57,289 nt of DNA from an uncultured Pseudomonadota bacterium (GCA_903921325.1 CAIXPL010000002.1:1-57289); one strand, 5' to 3'; counted from the first letter of the stretch, positions 6,555 through 14,828 are shown. Program-made: numbers and translations. Notes: generated by a model not told the origin, from the letters alone.

Positions 6555-7476
6555 GTGTAAAATAAATTCAAACGCTGGCTTTGTTGAGCGCATCGTTGGC
6601 CGGATTGCTGACACCTTGTCTTCCACGTCGGCACCGGCGGTCACGTCGTATGAGCTTGCCAGGCAAGTCCTTGGTTTGCTGGATGCTGCGCAAGATGAGG
6701 CGCCCAAGAAGGTCTACCAGAGCGTTCTGCTGTCCTTGCTGAATACGCATTTGCTAACTCCAATGGATCTAGTGACTCCGAAGGCCTATTTGCTATTCGG
6801 CCGGTCAAGTGCTTCGCCCGCAGAGGTGGTTTGCAGCCTGGATCCGTTTGCCTACGTGTCGCACCTCAGCGCCATGGAGCACCATGGACTGACTGATCGG
6901 TTCCCCAAAATTCTCTATATGACGCGGCCCCCGGCTGCTGAATGGCGTAAACAGGCGGCAGCACGAGCCGCTAAAGACCTCGTAGAGCGTCTGTCCTCCT
7001 ATGAGGAGGCGGGATTGCCAAAGTTGGTGCCACCCAAAATCCCCAGCGTTGGTAACACGGTAATTCAGTTCTATGAGCGATCTCAGTTAGGCGCTTTTAG
7101 GCTGGTTGGCGGTTCCAATCTACGAGTGGCCACCATTGGTCGCGTGTTTTTGGACATGTTGCGTGAGCCTGCTCTGTGCGGGGGTATCCAGCATGTTGTG
7201 GACATATACAAGCGCGAGGCCAAGCGCTATCTCAAGCTGATCGTGGATGAGGTGGATCGGCATGGGCAGCCGATTGACAAGGTGCGAGTGGGCTACATGC
7301 TGTCGGACGTGTGCAAGCTGAATGCGCCCGAATTTTCCAGCTGGCAGAAATTTGTTCAGCGTGGAGGTTCCAGAAAACTGGATGCCGAAGGAGAGTATGT
7401 TCCGAACTATTCCGAGCGCTGGTTGCTATCGATCAACGTGCCATCGCTAACCTTGCCAGAGGACAGCGATGAGTAA
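6538..7476 (+). CDS. abiEi: AbiEi-family antitoxin (AbiE-2)
   Basis: A 312-residue protein of the larger AbiEi class, overlapping by 8 bp with an AbiEii-type gene. Residues about 15-75 are helical with a winged-helix-like region (VTSYELARQVLGLLDAA). The middle carries YVSHLSAMEHHGLTDRFPK, the conserved segment of AbiEi proteins, and the C-terminal half contains RVFLDMLREPALCGGIQHV, also typical. No ATG is available; TTG 6538 has AGGA four bases upstream and lies within the operator palindrome. The next in-frame TTG is at 6550. The gene appears intact although its toxin partner is truncated, so it may persist as an autorepressor. Confidence 0.82.
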   Translation: MYISLECKINSNAGFVERIVGRIADTLSSTSAPAVTSYELARQVLGLLDAAQDEAPKKVYQSVLLSLLNTHLLTPMDLVTPKAYLLFGRSSASPAEVVCSLDPFAYVSHLSAMEHHGLTDRFPKILYMTRPPAAEWRKQAAARAAKDLVERLSSYEEAGLPKLVPPKIPSVGNTVIQFYERSQLGAFRLVGGSNLRVATIGRVFLDMLREPALCGGIQHVVDIYKREAKRYLKLIVDEVDRHGQPIDKVRVGYMLSDVCKLNAPEFSSWQKFVQRGGSRKLDAEGEYVPNYSERWLLSINVPSLTLPEDSDE

Positions 7477-7948
7477 TTCCATTGAAGCCCTCGATTTGCA
7501 TGCTTGGGTGGAGCGGGCGCCAGATGACAAACGACTATTTCGAGAAGCGGTCCATATCATCCTGACTGCCATCAGCACATCGGTGGCGTTACGCACACAG
7601 ATGGTCATGAAGGGCGGCATGTTGATGGCCCTTCGCTATGACAGCAGTCGCTTCACCAAGGACGCTGACTTTTCCACGCGGGACAAATACGCCAAAGGGG
7701 ATGAAGCAGCCTTGCTGGCAGAACTAGATGTGCAACTGACACTTGCAAACGAACAATTGCCGTATGAAGTGCTTTGCAGGCGCCAAAAGGCCGAAACGCG
7801 ACCAGCACGTCCAGACGCCACTTTTCCGACACTAAGTCTGAGTATTGGCTATGCGCCGCGCAGCAAACCACGCGAGTTGCAGAGATTGTTGGCTGGCCAA
7901 GAGCCAAGGGTGGTCGAGATCGATTACAGCATAAGCCGGTCTGGTTAA
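7469..7948 (+). pseudogene. AbiEii-family toxin, C-terminally truncated (AbiE-2)
   Basis: Residues 48-50 KGG and 61-68 RFTKDADF mark the nucleotidyltransferase core of AbiEii toxins. The frame ends after 159 residues at VEIDYS followed by five unrelated codons, whereas family members usually continue for another hundred or more. The start ATG overlaps abiEi-2 and follows a GAGGA site. The break near 7931 coincides with the transition to chromosomal genes, so it is probably the right-hand end of the acquired DNA. Loss of the C-terminal half should inactivate the toxin, though this is not proven by sequence. Confidence 0.78.
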
Positions 7949-7967
7949 GCGCAATGGCGACTTAGTC

Positions 7968-8675
7968 TCAATGCAAATTCGCCGCCGCCCCGCAGCACTT
8001 CTTGAACTTGCTCCCGCTACCACATGGACACGGTTCATTGCGCCCGATCTTCTTCTGCAGCGTTGTGGCAACGTGGCGTTCATGAACCGCGCGGCGGTGA
8101 GGTAGCCAATATTCATACATGGCAACCACAGCATCAGGAATTTGCAGTGCCAGTTTTCCGCGCATCGCAGGCGTTTTGGTCAGGGCATCCTGGTCAGCAC
8201 AGAACCCATCCTCACCCAGGAGGGCAATCGGGCGATACCAGGCTTGTCCCTGCGGCGTTTGCAACAGAGGCTGCCAGTCAGACCAGCACAGCTTCATCCC
8301 CTCCCAGAAGCCGTAAGCCCAGCCTTCAGCATTGTCATATTCCTTGCCACGGTAGTTGTTGATACGCCAGTTCGGACAGAACTCACGCGGCTCGGTTTCC
8401 AGTCCGGCAATGATGCTGTTGAAAAGCCGCATGACCAGTCCCAGAATTTCGTTGACTTGTTCGATGCTCTCCATGGGCGGCATCATGCTGTCTGTCTCAC
8501 CCCAGACCGCTGGCAACCATTGTTTGGGCATCAGGGAAGTCGCCCCAATGGCGATGGCATGCAGGTAGCCATCCAGGATGTCCAGCGTCATGCCTTCATC
8601 GTTCTCCACGCCATAAAGCAAAAACTCGTCGAGCGTTTGCAGTTCTTCTTCGGACAGGGGCATGAACGGAGTCAT
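7968..8675 (-). CDS. UPF0149 (YecA-type) protein with C-terminal SEC-C motif
   Basis: A protein of about 235 residues. The first two thirds match the UPF0149/YecA/YgfB helical family ([18 protein letters not shown], then [13 protein letters not shown]), and the end carries the zinc-binding SEC-C motif [21 protein letters not shown] motifs also end SecA and can bind zinc and ribosomes; YecA proteins are proposed ribosome-linked accessory factors. The start is uncertain: [10 protein letters not shown] at 8675 is given, an upstream start at 8723 would add 16 less typical residues, and no clear ribosome binding site helps. It is the first core gene to the right of the TA-rich region and stands alone. 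Confidence 0.85.
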   Translation of the reverse strand: MTPFMPLSEEELQTLDEFLLYGVENDEGMTLDILDGYLHAIAIGATSLMPKQWLPAVWGETDSMMPPMESIEQVNEILGLVMRLFNSIIAGLETEPREFCPNWRINNYRGKEYDNAEGWAYGFWEGMKLCWSDWQPLLQTPQGQAWYRPIALLGEDGFCADQDALTKTPAMRGKLALQIPDAVVAMYEYWLPHRRAVHERHVATTLQKKIGRNEPCPCGSGSKFKKCCGAAANLH

Positions 8676-8762
8676 CATGGAAAGAATACAGGGGAACGCA
8701 CAATTATCGCTACCGGACGACACGTTGTTGCCAGTCGCTTGAGGGGTAGGCTAGCCTTGGGA

Positions 8763-8900
8763 TTATAGATTTCGGGCGACGTGATGCAGTCTCAGAATTT
8801 CGACGTCATCGCCGCGCACGCGATAGATGGCAAGGTCGTTCCTGTGCAGAACCCGTTCGCGGGTGCCGGGCACCCGGCCAGCGCGACCGGGCGTTTTTAT
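8763..8900 (-). pseudogene. ParE-family toxin, C-terminal remnant
   Basis: On the minus strand the frame reads PGRAGRVPGTRERVL, then HRNDLAIYRVRGDDVEI and LRLHHVARNL before the stop at 8763-8765. The Arg-rich VPGTRE.VLHRN..IYRV pattern is the conserved C-terminal half of ParE/RelE toxins. The first half is absent: upstream lies a REP-like element and then the cyclase gene. There is no antitoxin gene next to it. It is a dead toxin fragment outside the main TA region. Confidence 0.75.
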
Positions 8901-8904
8901 TTGA

Positions 8905-8961
8905 GGGTGTGGAGAAAGCCGCCCGCACGGCTTTCGGCGAGAATCGAAGCGATTCGCCTAC
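8905..8961 (+). repeat. REP-like two-hairpin element, copy 2
   Basis: The second copy of the element at 5451-5508, in the same orientation and with the same two hairpins. The two copies flank 3.4 kb that includes higA, abiE-2 and the SEC-C gene. It directly follows the ParE remnant and lies 27 bp before the cyclase start. Confidence 0.6.
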
Positions 8962-8988
8962 AATAGGTGCTTGCTCAGGGAGATCCAA

Positions 8989-10053
8989 ATGCCCACCACC
9001 CTTCGTCTCGTATTCGTTGCACTCACCAGCGCGGTATCCATCTCGTGCCTCGCCGCCGGCACAGGCGCGACATCGGGCCCGCCCTGGCCGGTCGGTGACG
9101 AGCGCGGCATGGGTAACCTGATCGGACCGGCAACGTACGCGCGCTGCGCGCCGTATCTGGCCAATCCGAAGGCACGCGTCTACGAAATTTCGCAGCTACG
9201 CTCCAGCACCATGCCGGCTTCGCCGTTTGCCGCCCCCTATGTGGTCAAGCCCAAGGCCACTTCGCCGATCCCCGGCACCGTGCATGCCTTCAATTCGGAA
9301 ACCTACGGCGAAGGTGTCGAGCATGGCCAGCAGGGCACGCAATTCGATGCCCTGGGCCACTTCGCCTTCCTGCCCCAACCCTGGGACGGCAAGGGCACGG
9401 CACCGCTGGACGAGGCAAGGTATTTCGGTGGCTTCACCCAGAAGGACGTCAAGCCCACACCCGATTCGCCGTTGCAAAAGCTCGGCCTGGAAAAAGTGCC
9501 GCCGATCGTCACCACCGCCGTGCTGCTTGATGCCCGCACGCTGGTCGGCAACGGGCAGGCGATGAAAGCCGGTGAGATTGTCACCGAAGCCGACATCAAG
9601 GCGATGCTCAAGGCGCAAGGGCTTGCCAAGCGCGGCATTCTGCCCGGCGACGTGGTCTACATCCACACCGGGTGGGGCGAGTTGTGGAAAGACCCGGATA
9701 CCGACAAGACTTATTACAGCAAGGCCCCGGGCCTCGGTTACGACGCGGCGAAATACCTGGGCGAGCGACACATCGTCGCGGTCGGCCTCGACACGCCCTT
9801 CATCGATGCCGTATCCGAGGGCATGCTGCAGGGTAAAGGTGCTCCGCCGCCCGGCACGCCTGCCGGTCAGGCGTTCGCAATTCATCATTACATGCTGACC
9901 CAGATGGGCATCCACCACATCGAGAACGCCAAGCTCGACGAGATGGCGCGGGACCACGTATGGACCTCCTGCACCATGGTGCTGCCGCTTCTGGAAAAAG
10001 GCGCGGCTGGCTCGGCGATTCGTCCCGTATCGATCGGCCTGTCGGGCAAGTAA
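8989..10053 (+). CDS. Secreted cyclase-family metal hydrolase
   Basis: A 354-residue member of the cyclase family (Pfam Cyclase, related to kynurenine formamidase and isatin hydrolase). The motif EHGQQGTQFDALGHF holds the metal-binding His/Asp/His pattern of this family. An N-terminal hydrophobic segment (LRLVFVALTSAVSISCLAAG) indicates export to the periplasm. ATG 8989 was chosen because GGAG precedes it at good spacing. A Bug-type binding protein gene follows 31 bp downstream on the same strand, which suggests that the hydrolase acts on, or produces, a small carboxylic acid that is then captured. The substrate cannot be named. Many relatives act on amide or lactone bonds. Confidence 0.85.
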   Translation: MPTTLRLVFVALTSAVSISCLAAGTGATSGPPWPVGDERGMGNLIGPATYARCAPYLANPKARVYEISQLRSSTMPASPFAAPYVVKPKATSPIPGTVHAFNSETYGEGVEHGQQGTQFDALGHFAFLPQPWDGKGTAPLDEARYFGGFTQKDVKPTPDSPLQKLGLEKVPPIVTTAVLLDARTLVGNGQAMKAGEIVTEADIKAMLKAQGLAKRGILPGDVVYIHTGWGELWKDPDTDKTYYSKAPGLGYDAAKYLGERHIVAVGLDTPFIDAVSEGMLQGKGAPPPGTPAGQAFAIHHYMLTQMGIHHIENAKLDEMARDHVWTSCTMVLPLLEKGAAGSAIRPVSIGLSGK

Positions 10054-10084
10054 GTAGACCGGCAACCACAGCGAGACGGTCTTT

Positions 10085-11059
10085 ATGTTTGCGAAATCGA
10101 CAATTGCAGCGCTGCTGATTGGTTTGGCCGGCCTTGCTGGCGGCGTTTGCACGTTTGCCCAGGACTACCCAAAGAAACCCGTGAAAATTGTCGTGGGTTT
10201 CGGTCCGGGCGGTGTGGCGGACATCACGGCACGAATCGTTGCGCAGAAGCTCAGCGAGCGGCTCAAGCAGCAGTTCCAGGTGGAGAACCGCCCCAGCGCA
10301 GGTGGCATCATCGCTGCGGGGGCGGTCGCAAGCGCCCCGCCGGATGGCTACACACTCCTTCTGATCAGTAACGGCAACGCGGTCAGCGTGTCGCTGTTCA
10401 AGAAGCTCCCCTACGATCCGGTCAAGGACTTCGCGATGGTGTCGGAGTTCGCTTATTTTGGATTGGCGCTGGTGACCAGCAGCGAGTCCAAATTGAAGAC
10501 GGTGAATGACATCATCACCGATGCAAAGGCACATCCGGGCAAGATCACCGTCGGCACCATCGCGATCGGCAGCACGCAGCACCTGTCCGCGGAGTTGTTC
10601 AAATCACTCGCGGGGATTGATGTCACGGTCGTGCCCTTCAAGGGATCGTCGGACGTGCTGGCCGCAGTCAAAGGCGGTGATATTCAGCTTGCCTTCGACA
10701 TTCTTGCTCCCTTCATGGGGCAGGTGAAGGGCGGGGCGCTGCGCGCGCTCGCGATTACGACAGAAAGCCGCTTCCCCGGTCTGCCTGGCGTCCCGACGGT
10801 GATCGAAAGCGGACTTCCCGATTACGAAGTCACCTCGTGGAATGGCATCGCCGCGCCGGCGAACACGCCTCGGCCAGTGATCGACTTGCTCAACAAGGAG
10901 ATCAACGCAGTGCTTGCGCTTCCCGATGTGAAGCAGCGCTTCGCCGAGCTTAGCGTCATTCCTCAAGGCAGTACCCCCGAGGAACTTCACGCGCTGCTGA
11001 TCAGGGAAATTGCCAAGTGGAAGGACGTCATCGTGAAAGCGAAGATCGAAAAGCAGTGA
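10085..11059 (+). CDS. Bug/TctC-family periplasmic binding protein
   Basis: A 324-residue extracytoplasmic receptor of the Bug (Bordetella uptake gene) family used by tripartite tricarboxylate transporters. It has an N-terminal signal segment (IAALLIGLAGLAGGVC), then the hallmark YPKKPVKIVVGFGPGG and the later ENRPSAGG and APPDGYTLL motifs. Bug proteins bind small carboxylates with a conserved pocket. No TctA/TctB membrane partner is encoded nearby, so it is an orphan receptor, which is very common in Burkholderiales. It is likely co-transcribed with the cyclase gene upstream. The ligand is unknown. Confidence 0.9.
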   Translation: MFAKSTIAALLIGLAGLAGGVCTFAQDYPKKPVKIVVGFGPGGVADITARIVAQKLSERLKQQFQVENRPSAGGIIAAGAVASAPPDGYTLLLISNGNAVSVSLFKKLPYDPVKDFAMVSEFAYFGLALVTSSESKLKTVNDIITDAKAHPGKITVGTIAIGSTQHLSAELFKSLAGIDVTVVPFKGSSDVLAAVKGGDIQLAFDILAPFMGQVKGGALRALAITTESRFPGLPGVPTVIESGLPDYEVTSWNGIAAPANTPRPVIDLLNKEINAVLALPDVKQRFAELSVIPQGSTPEELHALLIREIAKWKDVIVKAKIEKQ

Positions 11060-11167
11060 TCTGAGCGGAGGACGCATCGGGCGCCGCAAAGTACGCTACA
11101 ACCGTCAAGCGGTCGGTAACTGACGGTGAACTGCACGCAACACGTTGATTGGTCTGACAGCAGCGTG

Positions 11168-11626
11168 TCAGTCAGTCGAGTCGAAATGTTTGCGTACCGC
11201 TGCCGCAAAGACCGGATCATAGCCGCGGTTCCAGCTCAGGATATCCAGTACTTCCGTACGCCGCCCGCGCAGGATATCGAGGTTACCAGCCAGGAATTGA
11301 TCGCCTATTTTCGCATCGATCAGACCGCGCTGCCGAGCGAAATGAAGCTCGTAGCAGACATTCAATATCTGGAAAATGAAGTTGTAGACGATAACGTCTT
11401 CGTCGCTTTTCTCATTGAAGCGTTCATCTCCAAGCAGTCGCTGAATATCGGGGCGATCGATCATGGCCCGATTGATGTCCTGCCAGCGCGAGTGAACCAG
11501 CTTGAGCGCTTCCATTTGGGCCTGTCGCCGCGTAAAGCGAAAGACCATGATCGCAATCAGCGTGGAGACCGCCAGTATCAAAGGCATTGCAAGCGATGAC
11601 CATTTCACGAGTTCATCAACTGACAT
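11168..11626 (-). CDS. Membrane-anchored hypothetical protein (DUF4760-like)
   Basis: A 152-residue protein with one N-terminal transmembrane segment (about residues 10-30, LAMPLILAVSTLIAIMVF) followed by a basic RFTRRQ stop-transfer and a helical cytoplasmic part. A strong GGAGG site precedes the ATG, so the gene is very likely real. The organisation recalls DUF4760-type proteins of unknown function. It stands alone between the Bug gene and the AraC regulator. I do not assign a function. Confidence 0.72.
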   Translation of the reverse strand: MSVDELVKWSSLAMPLILAVSTLIAIMVFRFTRRQAQMEALKLVHSRWQDINRAMIDRPDIQRLLGDERFNEKSDEDVIVYNFIFQILNVCYELHFARQRGLIDAKIGDQFLAGNLDILRGRRTEVLDILSWNRGYDPVFAAAVRKHFDSTD

Positions 11627-11768
11627 TTGTCCTCCTTGTCCCGAACGGGTTCATCAAACGCGGCCGCGGCACGAGTGCAGTGTTCCGAGGGTAGCGTTCT
11701 GATCGTAGCGTCCCGAGTACGACGCAAACAGGCAATAGCAATTGCAACCAACATGCCAAGAATCGCTG

Positions 11769-12701
11769 CTAGGAACCAGCCGCCGCCAAGGCACGTCTGA
11801 AGCGTCCCGGAGGTGCGCCAAAGTGCTTCTTGAATACCCGGTTGAATGCCGATTCTGAGTCGTAGCCGACGTCGAGTGCGATCGCCTGGATGCTTCTTTC
11901 CGAGCGCCCGAGCAGAGCGCGTGCCTTGTGCATTCGCCAAGCGACGACGTAGCTCATCGGGGTGACCCCTACCATTCTATGAAACGACTCGGTGAAAGCG
12001 GTCCGGGATAACGCGGCGTGTTCGGCAAGACTGTCCACCGACCAGTTGGCCGAGGGATCAAGATGAACCGCCTGCAATGCTGTCGCGATCCGGTGATCGG
12101 ATAGCGCAAGCAGGGCACCGCTTGCTCGTGGGTGCATTCGCACATATTCGCGCAACGAGTAGATGAAAAGAATCTCTGCCACGCGCCGGGTGACCTCGGC
12201 CCAGGCGTCGGCGCGGGTCTTGGATTCGGCTTCCATATACGCGAGCAGTTGTTCCAGCCACGCGTAGTGGTGCTCACCGGTGCCTCGCACATGCACGAGG
12301 GCCGGCAGCGAGGCAATGACCGGATGCATGACCTCCTGGCCGAAGGAAAAGTATCCGCAGACGATCACCGTTCTGCTGCCACCTCCACCGAAAACGAGCG
12401 GTCCCGTGCCGTCGAATCCGGATTCATCCAGAACATTGCGAAGCGGGACAGGTTTTGCTTGTCGTGAATCAGACAACACATGCGCCGCGCCATGCGGCAC
12501 CAGGACCAGATCACCAGCCAGGAAATCCGTCGACTCTCCCGAGGGTAGTTCGATTCGGCAGGGTCCCTCACTCGCTACATGAAACCGGATCACGTTGCGG
12601 TCTTCGGGGACAGCGATCGAGAAAGGCGCTGTGAGTTCGGCGCGAAAGTACAGGCTCGAGCGCAGCTCGAGCGTCGAGAGGATGTCGCCAAGCAGGTCCA
12701 T
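11769..12701 (-). CDS. AraC-family transcriptional regulator with cupin domain
   Basis: A 310-residue regulator. The N-terminal 180 residues form a cupin-type sensor (AraC N-terminal cupin, with FLAGDLVLVPHGAAHVL), and the last 100 residues carry the double helix-turn-helix. The first helix-turn-helix includes WSVDSLAEHAALSRTAF and the second SIQAIALDVGYDSESAFNR, ending in the usual PGRFRR. ATG 12701 follows GGAG at proper distance; the frame open to 12770 has no such signal. It is divergent from the ferritin-like/cytochrome c pair, 233 bp away, and may control it, although no operator could be defined. The inducer is unknown. Confidence 0.87.
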   Translation of the reverse strand: MDLLGDILSTLELRSSLYFRAELTAPFSIAVPEDRNVIRFHVASEGPCRIELPSGESTDFLAGDLVLVPHGAAHVLSDSRQAKPVPLRNVLDESGFDGTGPLVFGGGGSRTVIVCGYFSFGQEVMHPVIASLPALVHVRGTGEHHYAWLEQLLAYMEAESKTRADAWAEVTRRVAEILFIYSLREYVRMHPRASGALLALSDHRIATALQAVHLDPSANWSVDSLAEHAALSRTAFTESFHRMVGVTPMSYVVAWRMHKARALLGRSERSIQAIALDVGYDSESAFNRVFKKHFGAPPGRFRRALAAAGS

Positions 12702-12934
12702 CAAAGATCTCCTGTCTTCTTCGCTGTACGGATCGATGCGCGAGCGATGGTGCCACAGTGAGCAGAGCACTCACGCAAGCCTGGAGCATCAGGCAAGAAA
12801 CACGGTGCTGCGCGCAATTCGCCTGATGACGAACTGCCTAGCATTTGCATGCGGTCTTGAGGCAGTGCGGCAATCGATCCAATACAAATCCCGTTCGTCA
12901 ACCACCCACCTGATTCACATCGGAGAAATTCATC

Positions 12935-13516
12935 ATGAACAATGTCATTCAGACTTCACCCGTGAACCGCCGGCTCTTCCTTGGTGGCACGACTGCCGCC
13001 TTGTCTGGTGCCGCGCTCGCGCTACTTGCCGGCAAGGACGCTCTTGCCGCCATGACGCCGGCGGACATCAAGGGCGACGTCGGCATTCTCAACGTCGCTG
13101 TCGGTCTCGAGTACGAAGGCATCAATGCCTATGCGATCGCCTTGAAAAGTGGATTGCTGAACGAAGCGCACACCAAGGTCGCGAGCAAATTTCAGGATGA
13201 CCACAAACAGCACAACGACGCGCTGATTGCGACCATCCGCAAGCTCGGTGGTACGCCAGTCGAAGCCCGGACGCTGGCCGAGTATGCAACGGCGCTCAAA
13301 GTCGATCAGCTCAAGAACGAGGATGACGTGCTCGATCTGGCCGCTCGCCTCGAATTGGGTGCAACCAACGCCTATCTTGGCGTGATCACTTCATTCAAGG
13401 ACCCGGCACTGGGCAAGATCGCTGCGCGCCTGGCGGCCGACGAGGCGTCGCATTTCGCGCTTCTGAACTTTGATTTGAAGCGCCCGCTGTCCAAGGCGTT
13501 TGCGTTCGGTGCATAA
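12935..13516 (+). CDS. Tat-exported ferritin-like protein
   Basis: A 193-residue protein with a twin-arginine signal (NRRLFLGG at residues 11-18, then a hydrophobic stretch to about 37). The mature part is a ferritin-like four-helix bundle with acidic and histidine metal-ligand patterns (GLEYEGINAY, DDHKQHND, ADEASHF), as in the ferritin_2/DUF4439-type family. Such proteins are thought to hold a di-iron centre in the periplasm and are often induced by desiccation or oxidative stress. A cytochrome c gene follows 66 bp downstream, so electron exchange between the two is plausible. The divergent AraC-type gene is a candidate regulator. Confidence 0.82.
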   Translation: MNNVIQTSPVNRRLFLGGTTAALSGAALALLAGKDALAAMTPADIKGDVGILNVAVGLEYEGINAYAIALKSGLLNEAHTKVASKFQDDHKQHNDALIATIRKLGGTPVEARTLAEYATALKVDQLKNEDDVLDLAARLELGATNAYLGVITSFKDPALGKIAARLAADEASHFALLNFDLKRPLSKAFAFGA

Positions 13517-13582
13517 CTCGATGGCGGTGATCCGACGCAGGCTGGGTCGCCGTCTCGGTGGACATCGATGAGGAGTGCATCA

Positions 13583-13957
13583 ATGACAATCCAGGCTTCG
13601 GTGGCAGCGGCCCTGGTCACTTTCAGCTGCACCGCGATGGCATTGGCAGCAGGTGATCCAATGCGCGGAAAGGAGCTCTATGACAGTCGATGTTCGGGAT
13701 GCCATTCGATTGATCAGAATCGAGTGGGACCCGCCCATCAGGGCGTATTCGGACGTCGTGCAGGGCAGGCCCGTGACTTTGCCTATTCGAGCGCAGTGAA
13801 AGCATCGCGCATCGTTTGGTCCGAAAAGACGTTAAACGCCTGGCTCACCAACCCGGAGCAGCTCATTCCGGGTCAGCGCATGGGTTACTCGGTGACCGAG
13901 GCGGATGATCGAACCGATCTGATTGCCTACCTCAAGACACTTAAAGGGGCACCTTGA
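13583..13957 (+). CDS. Small periplasmic cytochrome c
   Basis: A 124-residue class I c-type cytochrome. A signal peptide covers about residues 1-23 (ASVAAALVTFSCTAMALAAG). The haem site CSGCH lies at 37-41, and the methionine ligand is in PGQRMGY. The last part, DRTDLIAYLKTLK, is the usual C-terminal helix. ATG 13583 was preferred to ATG 13568 because GAGGAG precedes it at normal distance. It follows the ferritin-like gene and probably shares its transcript, and it ends before a strong terminator hairpin. It likely shuttles electrons in the periplasm; its partner is unknown. Confidence 0.88.
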   Translation: MTIQASVAAALVTFSCTAMALAAGDPMRGKELYDSRCSGCHSIDQNRVGPAHQGVFGRRAGQARDFAYSSAVKASRIVWSEKTLNAWLTNPEQLIPGQRMGYSVTEADDRTDLIAYLKTLKGAP

Positions 13958-13985
13958 TCGCAGGTGAGATGGGGTAGCACCCAGG

Positions 13986-14013
13986 ACAGATGCCCGCGCA
14001 AGCGGGCATCTGT
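13986..14013. terminator. Strong bidirectional terminator hairpin
   Basis: A perfect 12-bp stem, ACAGATGCCCGC and its complement, closes on a GCAA tetraloop. It lies between the convergent ends of the cytochrome gene (13957) and ompW (14043). The T-run is weak on both sides, but the position and stem make it the likely shared terminator. Confidence 0.7.
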
Positions 14014-14042
14014 AATTGGGTATCCGACAGTCATTGTGGCGC

Positions 14043-14633
14043 TTAGAAGCGGTAGCCCACGCCAATGCCTACCAACAGCGGGTCGAGTTTCAGAGTTCCG
14101 GCCTTGGCACCAGTCGCTGCAACATACACGTCAGACTGGAGTTGAACTTTCTTGATATCAAAGTTCAAAGACACCTGCTTGGTCAAAGGCACGTCCACAC
14201 CAGCTTGCGCAGCAAACCCATAGCTGTGCTTATCCAACCCATACGGGGCGATATTCACGTTTGAAATGATGGTGTAGTTCAGACCCGCCCCGACATAGGG
14301 TTTGAAGCCAGTGAAGTTGGTGAAGTGATATTGCAGCGTCAATGTCGGTGGCAAGGCGTCGAAGGTCCCAACATTGCTGGTGCCTGCCACCAGTTTCATT
14401 TGCTGGGGCACCGTCAGAATCAATTCGGCGGCGATATTGCTGGTAAAGAAGTAGGAGATATCGACTTCCGGAATGGTCTTGTTGCTCACGCCCAGGCCCG
14501 TGACAGGCGTCGTGTTGTCATTGGTCATCTGCATGTTCACGACACGTGCGCGAACCAACCAAGGGCTCTCTTGTGCGGCCACTTGACCTGCAACCAACAT
14601 ACCAAGCGCGGTGGCGATAAGAACTTTTTTCAT
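14043..14633 (-). CDS. ompW: OmpW-family outer membrane protein
   Basis: A 196-residue beta-barrel protein with a signal peptide (MKKVLIATALGMLVAGQVAA). The mature part begins ESPWLVRARVVNM, contains PEVDISYFFTSNIAAEL and GFKPYVGAGLNYT, and ends in GIGVGYRF with the terminal Phe needed for barrel assembly. OmpW forms an eight-stranded barrel for small hydrophobic molecules. The start at 14633 follows a GAGGAA site. An FNR/ANR-like box lies about 100 bp upstream; oxygen-dependent control of ompW by FNR is known in enteric bacteria. The gene is full length and monocistronic. Confidence 0.92.
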   Translation of the reverse strand: MKKVLIATALGMLVAGQVAAQESPWLVRARVVNMQMTNDNTTPVTGLGVSNKTIPEVDISYFFTSNIAAELILTVPQQMKLVAGTSNVGTFDALPPTLTLQYHFTNFTGFKPYVGAGLNYTIISNVNIAPYGLDKHSYGFAAQAGVDVPLTKQVSLNFDIKKVQLQSDVYVAATGAKAGTLKLDPLLVGIGVGYRF

Positions 14634-14733
14634 GATGCATTCCTCAACTTGACTCGGGTCTATTCCCAAGCCGATTTCACTGCAGCTCGGCATGGATGGT
14701 CTTGCTTAACGTCAAAAAATCCGCCATGCGCTC

Positions 14734-14747
14734 TTGACGCAAATCAA
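14734..14747 (-). promoter_or_regulatory. FNR/ANR-like binding site upstream of ompW
   Basis: TTGACGCAAATCAA matches the FNR/ANR consensus TTGATNNNNATCAA at 9 of the 10 fixed positions. It lies about 101-114 bp upstream of the ompW start codon, and about 80 bp upstream of the DUF1254 gene in the other direction. Either promoter could be controlled; ompW is favoured by precedent. Confidence 0.55.
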
Positions 14748-14828
14748 GAATGAAACGATCGATAAGCTGGGCAGACGCATTCACTATTCTGGTTATCATT
14801 CGGGCTGTATTCATCGTTGAGACCTGTC

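Noticed and set aside
6428-6634. A minus-strand frame whose sequence partly mirrors the start of abiEi-2
   Set aside because: The similarity arises because the palindrome encodes nearly the same codons on both strands; it ends within the spacer and has no promoter in the right place.
9196-10152. A 318-codon open frame on the minus strand
   Set aside because: It is antisense to the cyclase gene, which has a signal peptide and metal-binding motif.
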